Positions 1-8,535 of a stretch of 32,974 nt of DNA are shown here, piece after piece. Made by a program: the position numbers and the translations under genes. The notes beneath the pieces are model-generated. The model was given only the letters and a program-made list of their open reading frames with translations. It did not search any database and was not told where the DNA came from. Source of the stretch: CAYLXC01 sp964387865 (GTDB taxonomy: Bacteria > Patescibacteriota > Microgenomatia > Daviesbacterales > UBA10151). Within the stretch, counting starts at the first letter, position 1; each line of letters begins with the position of its first letter. Location of the stretch: assembly GCA_964387865.1 (NCBI GenBank), contig CAYLXC010000009.1, forward strand, positions 1-32,974, written 5' to 3'.

Positions 1-41
1 CAAATTATATTAGCTAAATTACCGCATAGGCATAGAGAGAA

Positions 42-69
42 TTTCAAATTTCAAATTTCAAATTTCAAA
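42..69. repeat. Four tandem copies of the heptamer TTTCAAA
   Basis: Four perfect copies of TTTCAAA run head to tail. This is a short AT-rich minisatellite in non-coding sequence upstream of leuS. No function is visible. Confidence 0.85.
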
Positions 70-157
70 TAAATCATAATAATACTTTAATGTATCAAAG
101 GAATATAAATATTACTAACTTCGAGCTTGTGAAAATAAGTGTGAAAGTGACATGAAG

Positions 158-290
158 TGTCATCCCGGGCGAAGTCGAGGGATCTCTCACGAATGTGAGA
201 ATCGAATCATAAAGGAGATCCTTCGCTAATCGCTCAGGTCTTCGACTCTGAGGTCTGACGACCTCGTCGCTCAGACTCGAAGAGATGACA
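158..290. repeat. REP-like palindromic element upstream of leuS
   Basis: The stretch starts TGTCATC and ends GATGACA, which are complementary. It holds CCCGGGCGAAGTCGAGGGATC on the left and GGAGATCCTTCGCTAATCGC on the right, so it can fold into a long imperfect hairpin. The core resembles repeats found inside leuS (1054-1076), the glycosyltransferase gene (22463-22552) and the transglycosylase leader (12676-12700). It is GC-rich compared with its surroundings. The rest of positions 1-341 holds no gene that I can support. Confidence 0.7.
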
Positions 291-321
291 AAATGCGTTT
301 AGAGATTGTACGCATTTTGTC
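287..321. promoter_or_regulatory. Perfect 11-bp inverted repeat before leuS
   Basis: GACAAAATGCG (287-297) and CGCATTTTGTC (311-321) are perfect inverted arms around a 13-nt spacer. The right arm ends 3 nt before the TATGCT hexamer (325-330), so it sits where a -35 element or operator would be. It could be an operator, an attenuator hairpin, or the edge of the palindromic element at 158-290. Confidence 0.45.
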
Positions 322-324
322 AAA

Positions 325-330
325 TATGCT
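325..330 (+). promoter_or_regulatory. Probable leuS -10 box
   Basis: TATGCT lies 11 nt before the leuS ATG at 342. No convincing -35 sequence and no Shine-Dalgarno sequence are seen. If used, the 5' leader would be only a few nucleotides. Confidence 0.4.
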
Positions 331-341
331 AATATCAAGCT

Positions 342-2962
342 ATGAAAAAATACATACCAAGTGAGATTGAGCCTAAATGGCAAAAAAAATGGGAACAAGA
401 CAAACTATATGCTCTAAATCTGGATGTAGCTAAAAAGAAGTATTATCTTTTAGTTGAATTTACCTACCCTTCTGGAGATCTTCATATAGGTCACTGGTTT
501 GCATTTGCTGTTCCTGATGTTTTAGGAAGAATGAAACGAATGCAAGGCTACTCAGTGTTCTTTCCGAATGGTTTTGATGCCTTTGGACTTCCCGCAGAAA
601 ATGCAGCAATTTCCAGAGGAGTTCATCCTAAAGATTGGACTTTATCAAATATTGAGGATATGAAAAAGCAATTTTCTTTAATGGGAGCAATACACAACTG
701 GGAAAATTCCGTTATAACATGTGTATCAGACTATTACAAATGGAATCAGTGGATATTCTTAAAGATGCTTGAGAAAAGAATTGCATATAAAGGGAGTTCA
801 TTGGCAAATTGGTGTCCTAGTTGTCAAACTGTGCTTGCAAGTGAGAATGTTGAGGCTGGAAAATGCTGGCGGTGTGGAACAGAAGTAGTACAAAAGGAGG
901 TGGAACAGTGGTTTTTAAAGATTACTGATTATGCAGACCGTTTGCTTTGGAAAGACAATCCCTCAGTAGATTGGCCTAAACCAATTAGAGAAGGACAGAA
1001 TAATTGGATTGGTAGATCAGAGGGAATGGAAATAGAATTCAAAATTGAAAACTTGTCCCGAGCAAAGTCGAGGGATTCAAAATTGAAAATTAATGTTTAC
1101 ACTGTTTTTCCTGAAACCATCTATGGTGTTACGTATATGGTTTTGGCTCCTGAACATCCTCTGGTTGCCAATTCAATAACTAAAGAACAAAAAGGGGTAG
1201 TTGAGAACTATATTAAAGAGGCAAGAAAGAAATCTGAACTTGAAAGGACGTCAATGGACAAAACTAAAACTGGAGTCTTTACAGGTTCTTATTGTACTAA
1301 TCCAGTTAATAATAAAAAAGTTCCAATATGGATTGCAGATTATGTAATTTCATCATATGGCACAGGGGCTGTTATGGGGGTACCAGGGTCAGATCATAGA
1401 GACTTTGAGTTTGCTAAAAGATATGATTTGGAAATTATCAGAGTTATAGGTAAAAGTGTTAATGATCAATCAGAAGTAAAGATTGCTAAAGATGTTTTGG
1501 AGGAAGGTTGGATTGTTAATTCAAGCCAATTTAATGGTATCAAAACTCCGGATCCTGCAAGAGAAAAGATAAAAGATTGGTTAGAAGAGCAAAAATTTGG
1601 TAAAGGAAAGATGCAATACCATTTGCACGATTGGTCAATATCCAGACAAAGATATTGGGGAACGCCTATTCCCATTATTAATTGCAAAAAATGCGGTATA
1701 GTCCCTGTTCCCTATAAAGATCTTCCAGTAGAATTACCTTACGAAGTAGATTATTCACCCAAAGGCAAACCGCCTTTAGCAACAGCAGAAAATTGGGTTA
1801 ATACAAAATGTCCAAATTGCGGTGGGGATGCTAAAAGGGAAGCGGAAACTATGGATACCTTTGTTGATTCTTCCTGGTATTTTTTAAGGTATTTGGATAA
1901 TAAAAATGATACAGAAATATCTAGAAAGAGTAGATTAGCAGGCTGGATGCCAGTTGATATTTATTTTGGAGGAGCAGAGCATACATTAGGACATACGTTG
2001 TACTCCAGATTTTTTGTAAAATTTCTAAAAGATATTGGGGTAGTAGACTTTGAGGAGTATGCCAAAAAAAGGGTGCATCATGGAGTAATTTTGGGATCTG
2101 ACGGTCAAAGGATGAGTAAGTCCAAGGGTAATGTTGTGAACCCAGATGAGCAGGTTAGGGAATTTGGTGCGGACGCTGTTCGAATGTATCTATGTTTTAT
2201 TGGACCATATGATATAGTTGCTCCCTGGAATCCNNNNNNNNNNNNNNNNNNNNNNNNNNNNNNNNNNNNNNNNNNNNNNNNNNNNNNNNNNNNNNNNNNN
2301 NNNNNNNNNNNNNNNNNNNNNNNNNNNNNNNNNTTCGAATGTATCTATGTTTTATTGGACCATATGATATAGTTGCTCCCTGGAATCCAGGTTCAATTCA
2401 TGGAGTTTATCACTTCCTTCAAAGAGTCTGGGGATTACAGGACAAACTGAATTTAGCCACAAAAGGGGACGCCTTGCGTGCGCAGGACCTTAAGTTTATG
2501 CACAAGACCATTAAAAAGGTTGGGGAGGATATTGAGCAAATAAAATTTAATACAGCTGTAGCAGCATTAATGGAATGGTTAAATCATCTTTCCAGGAAAG
2601 AAAAAATTTCAAAAGAAGAATATAAAACTTATCTTTTGCTTCTTGCTCCATTTGCACCTCATATAACTGAGGAGTTATGGTCCCACTTTGCTGAAGCTTC
2701 GCGCGATGACAACTGGTCTATTCATCAGCAGTCCTGGCCTGCATTTGATAATAAGTACCTAGAGGAGGAAGAGGTAATAGTGGTAATTCAAGTGAATGGT
2801 AAGGTTATAGATACTCTACTGATACAGAAAGATATATTAAGTAATAAAAAGATTGTAGAAAAATTAGCAAAAGATAAACCTAAAGTTAGCAGATTTTTGA
2901 CAGAAAAAACCGTGAAAAAAACCGTGCATATCCCAGGTAAAGTCATTAACTTTGTAACTTAG
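342..2962 (+). CDS. leuS: Leucyl-tRNA synthetase (one gene, interrupted by an assembly spacer)
   Basis: Class Ia synthetase that charges tRNA-Leu. The HIGH motif is at residues 48-51 and the KMSKS motif appears as RMSKS at residues 590-594. Zinc-ribbon cysteines CPSC (158-161) and CWRC (175-178) are present, with a second CxxC pair around nt 1684-1820. The CP1 editing domain holds TYMVLAPEHP and GTGAVMGVPGSDHRD. A 100-N run at 2234-2333 breaks the frame, but the 55 bases before it (2179-2233) repeat exactly after it (2334-2388) and both copies sit in the same codon phase. Collapsing the duplicate gives one 821-aa protein of normal LeuS length, ending in the anticodon-binding and C-terminal domains. 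A short repeat-derived insert (LSRAKSRD) lies in the editing domain, and GDALRAQD near nt 2465 matches a sequence in the glycosyltransferase gene at 21950. Confidence 0.96.
2234..2333. other. 100-N scaffold spacer inside leuS, flanks duplicated
   Basis: Exactly 100 Ns. The 55 bp at 2179-2233 equal the 55 bp at 2334-2388. This is the pattern of two contigs with an unmerged 55-base overlap joined by a default spacer, so probably no sequence is missing and the true length here is 155 nt shorter. Confidence 0.9.
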
Positions 2963-3428
2963 CAACTGAGCTTAAAAGGTGTTAATAAAATCATTCATAA
3001 GTTTGATCATTGTTTGACCGAGTATAAAACAAGGTTGAATTCAACACAAATCCCATAGATATCGTTAACGCTTACAGAGTAAGAGTGCTAATTTTTTCGA
3101 TAGTCATTTTGGGTTATTAGGTAAGGCTAAATGGGTTTTCTCTAAATTTAGTAATAACAATTACTACTAATGACTGCTTGATAAATTGCTTATTAATGTT
3201 CCTTGAGCCTGAATAAAATATTTGGATACCTATCAAAAATAATTTTGTTTCTTCAGTTTGTCGTTCAAAAATGAAGATAGATTAATTTAATAATAAGGAA
3301 TCAAAAAAATTATATCCTAAATTCTGAATGATCGTAATTTAATACAAATTTTCTTCTCCAAGTTTGATTTTTTATGAAAATTAAAGAATTTTGGGTAAAA
3401 TAACGACCAAATTTTTGTAAATTACCTT

Positions 3429-3446
3429 GGTTAAAATATTTTAACC
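3429..3446. promoter_or_regulatory. Perfect 18-bp palindrome upstream of the MerR-type gene promoter
   Basis: GGTTAAAATATTTTAACC is a perfect palindrome 12 bp upstream of the -35 hexamer at 3459. The position and symmetry suit a dimeric regulator binding site. The regulator is not known. Confidence 0.5.
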
Positions 3447-3458
3447 GCTTTTGATATC

Positions 3459-3488
3459 TTGACAACTTATCCATTTTATGACCATTAT
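3459..3488 (+). promoter_or_regulatory. Promoter of the 3536 gene
   Basis: TTGACA at 3459-3464, an 18-bp spacer, and CATTAT at 3483-3488. Transcription would start near 3495, upstream of the tandem repeats at 3507-3528. The promoter of the paralogous region (31062-31090) has the same two hexamers, TTGACA and CATTAT. Confidence 0.6.
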
Positions 3489-3506
3489 AGATAATAAAAG
3501 AAGTTT

Positions 3507-3535
3507 AACTTTTTCCTAACTTTTTCCTAACTTTT
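3507..3535. promoter_or_regulatory. Tandem operator-like repeats AACTTTTTCCT directly before a start codon
   Basis: Two perfect 11-bp copies of AACTTTTTCCT (3507-3517 and 3518-3528) are followed by a partial third, AACTTTT, that touches the ATG at 3536. There is no Shine-Dalgarno sequence. The core TTTTCCTAA recurs in the leader of the paralogous locus (31161-31173 and its inverse). The repeats are a good candidate for autoregulation by the encoded HTH protein. Confidence 0.5.
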
Positions 3536-6498
3536 ATGCCTAAATATAACTTGCCTAAATCAAAAAAATTAAGTAATAAATTCATAACAATTTCCCAAGC
3601 TGCAAGCATTCTTAAGGTATCTGCAGATACCTTAAGAAACTGGGAGAGAGAGGGAAAATTAATTCCTGAAAGAACTGCGGGTGGAGCCAGAAGGTATAGT
3701 GCAAGTGAGCTTTACGAGCTCAAAAAGCAAATTTTCCCCAAAAAAAATCGTAAACTGGGCTTAATTTCAGTTTCTAAAGCTGCTAAACAATTACAAATTT
3801 CAGCTGATACGCTTAGAAATTGGGAAAATAAGGGTTTGGTGGAAAGCTACAGAACGAAAGGTGGAGCAAGGCGTTTTAGCTCAGCTGAGATTAAAAGAAT
3901 CCAGGGTGAATTAGGTATAAAACCTTTGCCGCCAGAGCCAATTCAGATTTCTAACTCTAGGCACGAAATTCCCAAGTTTTCAATTAATTTTATAAAACTG
4001 TTTTCATTTTTGGGATTTTTTACTTTTCTTTTAACTCTGTCCTTGATTACATGGATGTATGCCCAAAACATAATAAAAGACTCCAATATTAATAAATCAT
4101 CGGATATTTTGGGAGAAAAGACACAAAATCTTGAAAATATGCTCTCAGATGTTATATCAAGCCTTGAAAATCTTCAAAAACAAATGCTCAGAATAGAGGG
4201 AAATCCTCCGAAAGGAACCATAATTTATGAATTTACAGATAAGATCTATAATGATTTGCTTCCATCAGCCTCAAATGCCATAAACTTAGGTGCTTTAAAT
4301 AATTACTTTAAGGAAGCTTTTATAAATAAGATTTTTGGAAAAGTAGCGGATTACAATGAATTTATTGCAGATAGCCTTCAAACAAAAACATTGCAGCTTG
4401 ATAATATCAAACTTTACTCTGCTTCCGGCAATCCGGAAAATAGTTTAGGGAGTGCAGGAGATTTTTATTTTAGGAAGGATGGTACCTCTGGAAATAGTGC
4501 TTTATATTTCAAGACCTCAAGTGGGTGGATGTCAACCGATTCGCAATCATTACAGAGCGTTTATGAGGCAGGTAATCAGCTTACCTCTTTGGATAATAAA
4601 AATATCAGCATTAATTTAGCTGATACAACTACTGACTCCTCATTCATTATCACTCTTCTGGGAGCTGACAATAACTTTTTGGTAAATGATGAGACTTCCG
4701 ATCAAACACCATTTGTTATAACTTCAGCCGGGAATATAGGAATTGGTAAAAGTGATCCGCAAACAAAACTACATTTAGTAGAGAATTTGACTACAGCAGT
4801 TTCAGGTGGGATAAGTGTGGAGAATGATCAGGTAACATCAAATATTGATCTATTTAGGATTATTTCAGATGTTGGTGGAGCAAATAATGTTAAGGCAAGA
4901 ATAACGTCTGACGGAGATTTGTTCCTGGACGGGTCGATTACAGCATCATCAATCAGAATAAGTTCAGGAAATGCTGATCTGGCTGAAGATTATAATGTTT
5001 TGGATAACGTAGAGGAAGGGGATGTGGTTGTGCTAGCCGGCGGTGTAGACGTTATGAAAAGCGCTTTTCCGTATCAACAAAGTATTTTGGGTGTAATTTC
5101 TGAAAATCCTGGAATTAAGCTTAGTTCAGGACCTGAGGGGACATTCTTAAATCCGAAAGCTGTTGCTTTAACAGGAAGAGTAAGAGTCAAAGTTTCTTTA
5201 GAAAATGGTCCGATTGAAAGAGGTGATTTTTTAACTTCTTCATCAAATCCCGGAGTTGCCATGAAGGTAACCAAAGCCGGACCTGTTCTAGGCAAGGCAT
5301 TAGAAGAAATCTCAAATCTCAAATGTCAAATGTCAAATTTGGAGGATAAAGGAATATGTCAGGATAAGATATTGGTTTTTGTGAATCTGGCATACGCTGA
5401 TCCAAATGATTTGCTAGCTTCGCTTTCTTTGGATGATCAGGGAAATTTGATAATTCCTAAAATAAAAGTAGGAAAGTTGACGTTAGACACTGGCATTTTG
5501 GAGATAGATCTTGAAGCTGGAAGTTCGAGTTTGAAAAATCAAGCTTCCAGCCTCTCGCTTCGCGAAGCGAGCCAAGCTGAAAATCTAGCTTCCAGTATCC
5601 AGCGCCCATCGTCTACTACTTACTATGANNNNNNNNNNNNNNNNNNNNNNNNNNNNNNNNNNNNNNNNNNNNNNNNNNNNNNNNNNNNNNNNNNNNNNNN
5701 NNNNNNNNNNNNNNNNNNNNNNNNNNNNAAGCTGAAAATCTAGCTTCCAGTATCCAGCGCCCATCGTCTACTACTTACTATGATCTTACAGGTAAGATTT
5801 CTTCATTGGAAGAAAGAATAGCGCAATTGGAGGAGAAGTTGGATGTTGGAAGTGAGAATTTGGAAACAGAATCCTCCTCATCAGCAATGCTTACTGAATT
5901 GGAAGAGCTCGATCTTACTCCTCCAGATATTCTTCTTGCTACCTCATCTGCCATTCTTGCAGATATTGCTGTTATCTCCAACGCCGAAATTAGTGGTAAA
6001 TTAACTTCCTATGAAGCAGAAATTAAAGATAGCTTCAAAGTGCTTGGGGAGACAATTTTGGCAAAGACAATTATTGCCGGAGACTTAATAGTTGATGGAA
6101 CTTTTTATATTGAAAACGGGTCAATAATCAACTCAATTCCTACACTTTTCATCCAAAAGTCTTCTCAAACCAAGCTTGTGGACTTTTTTGAGGGAAAAAT
6201 AACTTTGGATTGGAATGGAAATCTAAAGGCCTCAATTGTGGTTGTGGCAGAATTTAAGGTTTTGGCAAATAAAATATCAGGGAGCGCGAAGATTCCCAAA
6301 GGAGAAAATCAAATAAAGGTAGAAAACAAGCTAATAAAGCAAGATTCCAGAATATTAATCACGCCAACTTCTGAAATTGATTCTGTTTTGGCTGTTACTA
6401 GTAAGGATGAAAATGAAGGTTTTGTTGTTTCAACAGCTAAAATCCTTCCAGAGGATACATCTTTTGACTGGTGGGTTATCGGGGAAGTGAAAGAATAA
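3536..6498 (+). CDS. Membrane-anchored protein with two MerR-type HTH domains and a tail-fibre-like exported region
   Basis: Two MerR/excisionase-type helix-turn-helix units lie at residues about 16-66 and 76-126. Each holds the signature SADTLRNWE and a GGARR(Y/F) wing. One hydrophobic span follows at about 152-177, then a coiled-coil stretch (about 190-225). The long exported part has beta-rich sequence: NIGIGKSDPQTKLHL, a segment around AEDYNVLDNVEEGDVV, and GDFLTSSSNPGVAMK, a pattern I associate with phage tail-fibre-like surface proteins of CPR bacteria. A 100-N spacer (5629-5728) interrupts the gene, but its flanks are the same 55 bp in the same phase, so the real product is one protein of about 935 aa. 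A membrane-tethered one-component regulator, or a surface protein with a reused DNA-binding tail, both fit. A partial paralogue starts at 32291. Confidence 0.8.
5554..5571. repeat. Perfect 18-bp palindrome within coding sequence
   Basis: CTCGCTTCGCGAAGCGAG is a perfect palindrome inside the 3536 gene, encoding part of SLREASQ. It is flanked by AAGCTTCCAG before and TAGCTTCCAG after, which suggests a small repeat insertion in a tolerant linker. Confidence 0.8.
5629..5728. other. 100-N scaffold spacer with duplicated 55-bp flanks
   Basis: Exactly 100 Ns. Bases 5574-5628 are identical to 5729-5783. As in leuS, the overlap length is 55 and the reading phase is kept if one copy and the Ns are removed. 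Confidence 0.9.
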
Positions 6499-6537
6499 GT
6501 CTTTACGGATAACCAAAAATTTGTTAATATTAGAATA

Positions 6538-6963
6538 ATGATCAGTAATAAAAGTGTAAGAGATAATGTCTGGCTAAAGCAAAGGTTAGAACTTCTTTGG
6601 GCAAACTATTTTAAAGATATTCAATTTGTGAACCCTATATTTATTAAATTTGGAAGAAATTCCAGATTCAGACTAGGCTCAATTAGACTTGATAGAAGAA
6701 CGAAGACATCTCAAATTAAGATTACTGCAATATTCAAAGATCAAAAAATACCCCAGGAAGTTGTAGATCATACAATTGCGCATGAATTAATACATTACAC
6801 TCATGGATTTTCCTCAAAAAGAATTAGATTGCATAAATACCCTCATGCAGGTGGCATTGTCCGTAAAGAGATGAGAGGGAGAGGCATGGAATACCTCTAT
6901 ATTGCTTACAGAAATTGGGTTAAACACTACAGACTTGCCCTTCGGAGGGCAAATGGCTCCTGA
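6538..6963 (+). CDS. SprT-like / HExxH zinc metallopeptidase-like protein
   Basis: A 141-aa soluble protein with an HELIH zinc-binding motif at residues 82-86, preceded by DHTIA and followed by a histidine-rich stretch (H89, H99, H103) and an Arg-rich segment (RKEMRGRGME) that may give the third ligand. The overall pattern recalls SprT/WSS1-like small metallopeptidases, but no substrate can be named. It is encoded 39 bp after the large MerR-type gene, and its stop overlaps the start of comEA by 11 bp, so the two are probably co-transcribed. Confidence 0.65.
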   Translation: MISNKSVRDNVWLKQRLELLWANYFKDIQFVNPIFIKFGRNSRFRLGSIRLDRRTKTSQIKITAIFKDQKIPQEVVDHTIAHELIHYTHGFSSKRIRLHKYPHAGGIVRKEMRGRGMEYLYIAYRNWVKHYRLALRRANGS

Positions 6964-7540
6964 TTTTCTAGATAAATTCAAAATCCCCATTGGTTTATGT
7001 TTGGTAGGAATAGTTTTAATTATTGGTGGTGTATTTGCTTCTAATTTGGATGGATCTAAACCTAAAGAATTCCCAAAAGAAAGTCTAGTTGACTCTCAAA
7101 AATTAATCTCAGTTGATGTGTCAGGTGCAGTAAATAAACCCGGGGTTTATCAGCTTAAATTTGGAGCGAGGGTGGAGGATGCTATTAAATCCTCGGGAGG
7201 CTTTGCAAATATAGCTAATAATGAGTATATATCAAAATATTTAAATATGGCTCAAAAGTTATCGGATGGTAACAAGATCTATGTCCCATTTGAAGGAGAA
7301 TCTTCCTCCTCAGTATCTGTTACTCAAGGAGGAGTAGTAGGTGGATCAAATGCTCAAAATAGGATAAATATTAACTCCTCAACACAAGCAGAATTAGAAA
7401 GCTTACCTGGAATAGGTCCTGTTACAGCCTCAAAAATTATTTCAGGAAGACCTTATCAAAACATAGGAGAGCTGTCCTCTAAAAAAATAGTAAGCAAAGC
7501 TGTTTATGAAAAAATCAAAGATTCAGTTGTTATCTACTAA
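6953..7540 (+). CDS. comEA: ComEA-like DNA-uptake protein (SLBB + helix-hairpin-helix)
   Basis: Membrane-anchored DNA receptor of natural transformation. I chose the ATG at 6953 because GGAGGG lies 3 nt upstream and because it gives an N-terminal span within the first 30 residues; an upstream TTG at 6902 would only add residues overlapping the preceding gene. The product is 195 aa. After the span comes an SLBB domain (ISVDVSGAVNKPGVY) and then a C-terminal HhH DNA-binding domain (INSSTQAELESLPGIGPVTA). The order matches ComEA. It overlaps comEC by 35 bp, a typical pairing. Confidence 0.88.
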   Translation: MAPDFLDKFKIPIGLCLVGIVLIIGGVFASNLDGSKPKEFPKESLVDSQKLISVDVSGAVNKPGVYQLKFGARVEDAIKSSGGFANIANNEYISKYLNMAQKLSDGNKIYVPFEGESSSSVSVTQGGVVGGSNAQNRININSSTQAELESLPGIGPVTASKIISGRPYQNIGELSSKKIVSKAVYEKIKDSVVIY

Positions 7541-8510
7541 AATTCCAATAATTTTAGCAATTTTAATATATCTGCTATTCTATTTAATTAGACTTGAGCA
7601 AGGTGGTTGGGATATTGAGCTGGATTTATTCCCAACTTTAAGGGAAAATTTCAGTTCTAAAATTGATTCACTCCTGCCATCCCCTCAAGCAGAACTCTTA
7701 TCAGGCATTTTATTAGGAGAGAAAAAGGATTTACCCCCAGATCTGAGGTTATCCCTAAGAGATACGTCAACTCTTCATATTGTTGTAGTTTCAGGACAGA
7801 ATTTGAGTCTACTTGGTGGCTTTTTTCTGGCTCTTTCGCCATTAATTAAGAAGAAAATAGCTATTTTTCTATGTTTTTTGGCAATAATTTTCTATACTCT
7901 TCTAACAGGTGGTCAAATTCCTGTTCTTAGAGCATCTATCATGGTTTCTCTTGCTCTTGCCGCTCAGGTTCTTGGAAGGCAAAAGGATGGTATTTGGGTT
8001 TTAATTATCACAGCATCCATGATGCTTCTTGTTAATCCTTTATGGATTAAGGATTTATCATTTCAGTTATCTTTTCTTGCAACAATAGGAGTTGTAGTTG
8101 TTGCTCCATTGTTCTTGCAACATCTAAAATTTCTGCCGATAATAGGTCAGGATTTGGCAATCACAACTGGAGCACAACTTATGGTAATGCCAGTTATTAT
8201 TCAAAATTTTCATCAACTATCTTTAGTTTCTATTCTCACAAATCTACTAGTTGGTTGGACAGTTATCTTTATTATGATTTTGGGCGGGGTACTTCTTATA
8301 GCAAGTTTTATTTGGGAAGGATTGGCTTGGTTAATATCTCTTTGCACATTATCTCTTTTAACTTATTTTATTTATATAGTTGATTTTTTCTCATCTCTAC
8401 CATTTGCCTGGGAATATATTGGAGAAAAACATTGGATAGTTTGGGTGGGATATTATTTAATTTTGGGAGGATTACTTATTGGTTTAAACAAATTGAGATT
8501 AAAGATTTGA
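7506..8510 (+). CDS. comEC: ComEC/Rec2-type DNA channel, membrane core only
   Basis: Polytopic membrane protein expected to carry single-stranded DNA across the cytoplasmic membrane during transformation. The competence-domain signature is seen as LHIVVVSGQNLSLLGG, followed by GGQIPVLRASIM and PLWIKDLSFQLSFLATIGVV. At 334 aa it is about half the length of typical ComEC: the N-terminal soluble domain is reduced to a short segment and the C-terminal metallo-beta-lactamase domain is absent. The start overlaps the end of comEA. No other competence gene is in the window. Confidence 0.87.
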   Translation: MKKSKIQLLSTKIPIILAILIYLLFYLIRLEQGGWDIELDLFPTLRENFSSKIDSLLPSPQAELLSGILLGEKKDLPPDLRLSLRDTSTLHIVVVSGQNLSLLGGFFLALSPLIKKKIAIFLCFLAIIFYTLLTGGQIPVLRASIMVSLALAAQVLGRQKDGIWVLIITASMMLLVNPLWIKDLSFQLSFLATIGVVVVAPLFLQHLKFLPIIGQDLAITTGAQLMVMPVIIQNFHQLSLVSILTNLLVGWTVIFIMILGGVLLIASFIWEGLAWLISLCTLSLLTYFIYIVDFFSSLPFAWEYIGEKHWIVWVGYYLILGGLLIGLNKLRLKI

Positions 8511-8535
8511 GATAAATTTATGTTATCATTAACCT

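Larger units (their letters stand above)
2963..3535. other. Non-coding stretch between leuS and the MerR-type gene
   Basis: About 570 AT-rich bases with no supportable gene. From about 2963 to 3420 I see no clear repeat, RNA gene or terminator. The last 110 bases carry a perfect palindrome, a promoter and tandem operator-like repeats, listed separately. The length is unusual for this dense genome, so an unrecognised RNA or a decayed gene is possible. Confidence 0.5.

Noticed and set aside
42..69. Possible CRISPR array
   Set aside because: The repeats are 7 bp and directly adjacent, with no spacers. No CRISPR array is seen anywhere in the window.
2334..2962. A separate 207-aa gene after the N-run in leuS
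   Set aside because: It starts in the duplicated 55 bp and continues LeuS in the same codon phase, so it is the C-terminal part of leuS.
5806..6498. A separate 230-aa gene after the second N-run
   Set aside because: It is in phase with the large MerR-type gene once the duplicated flank is removed; the ATG at 5806 is an internal Met-like start.
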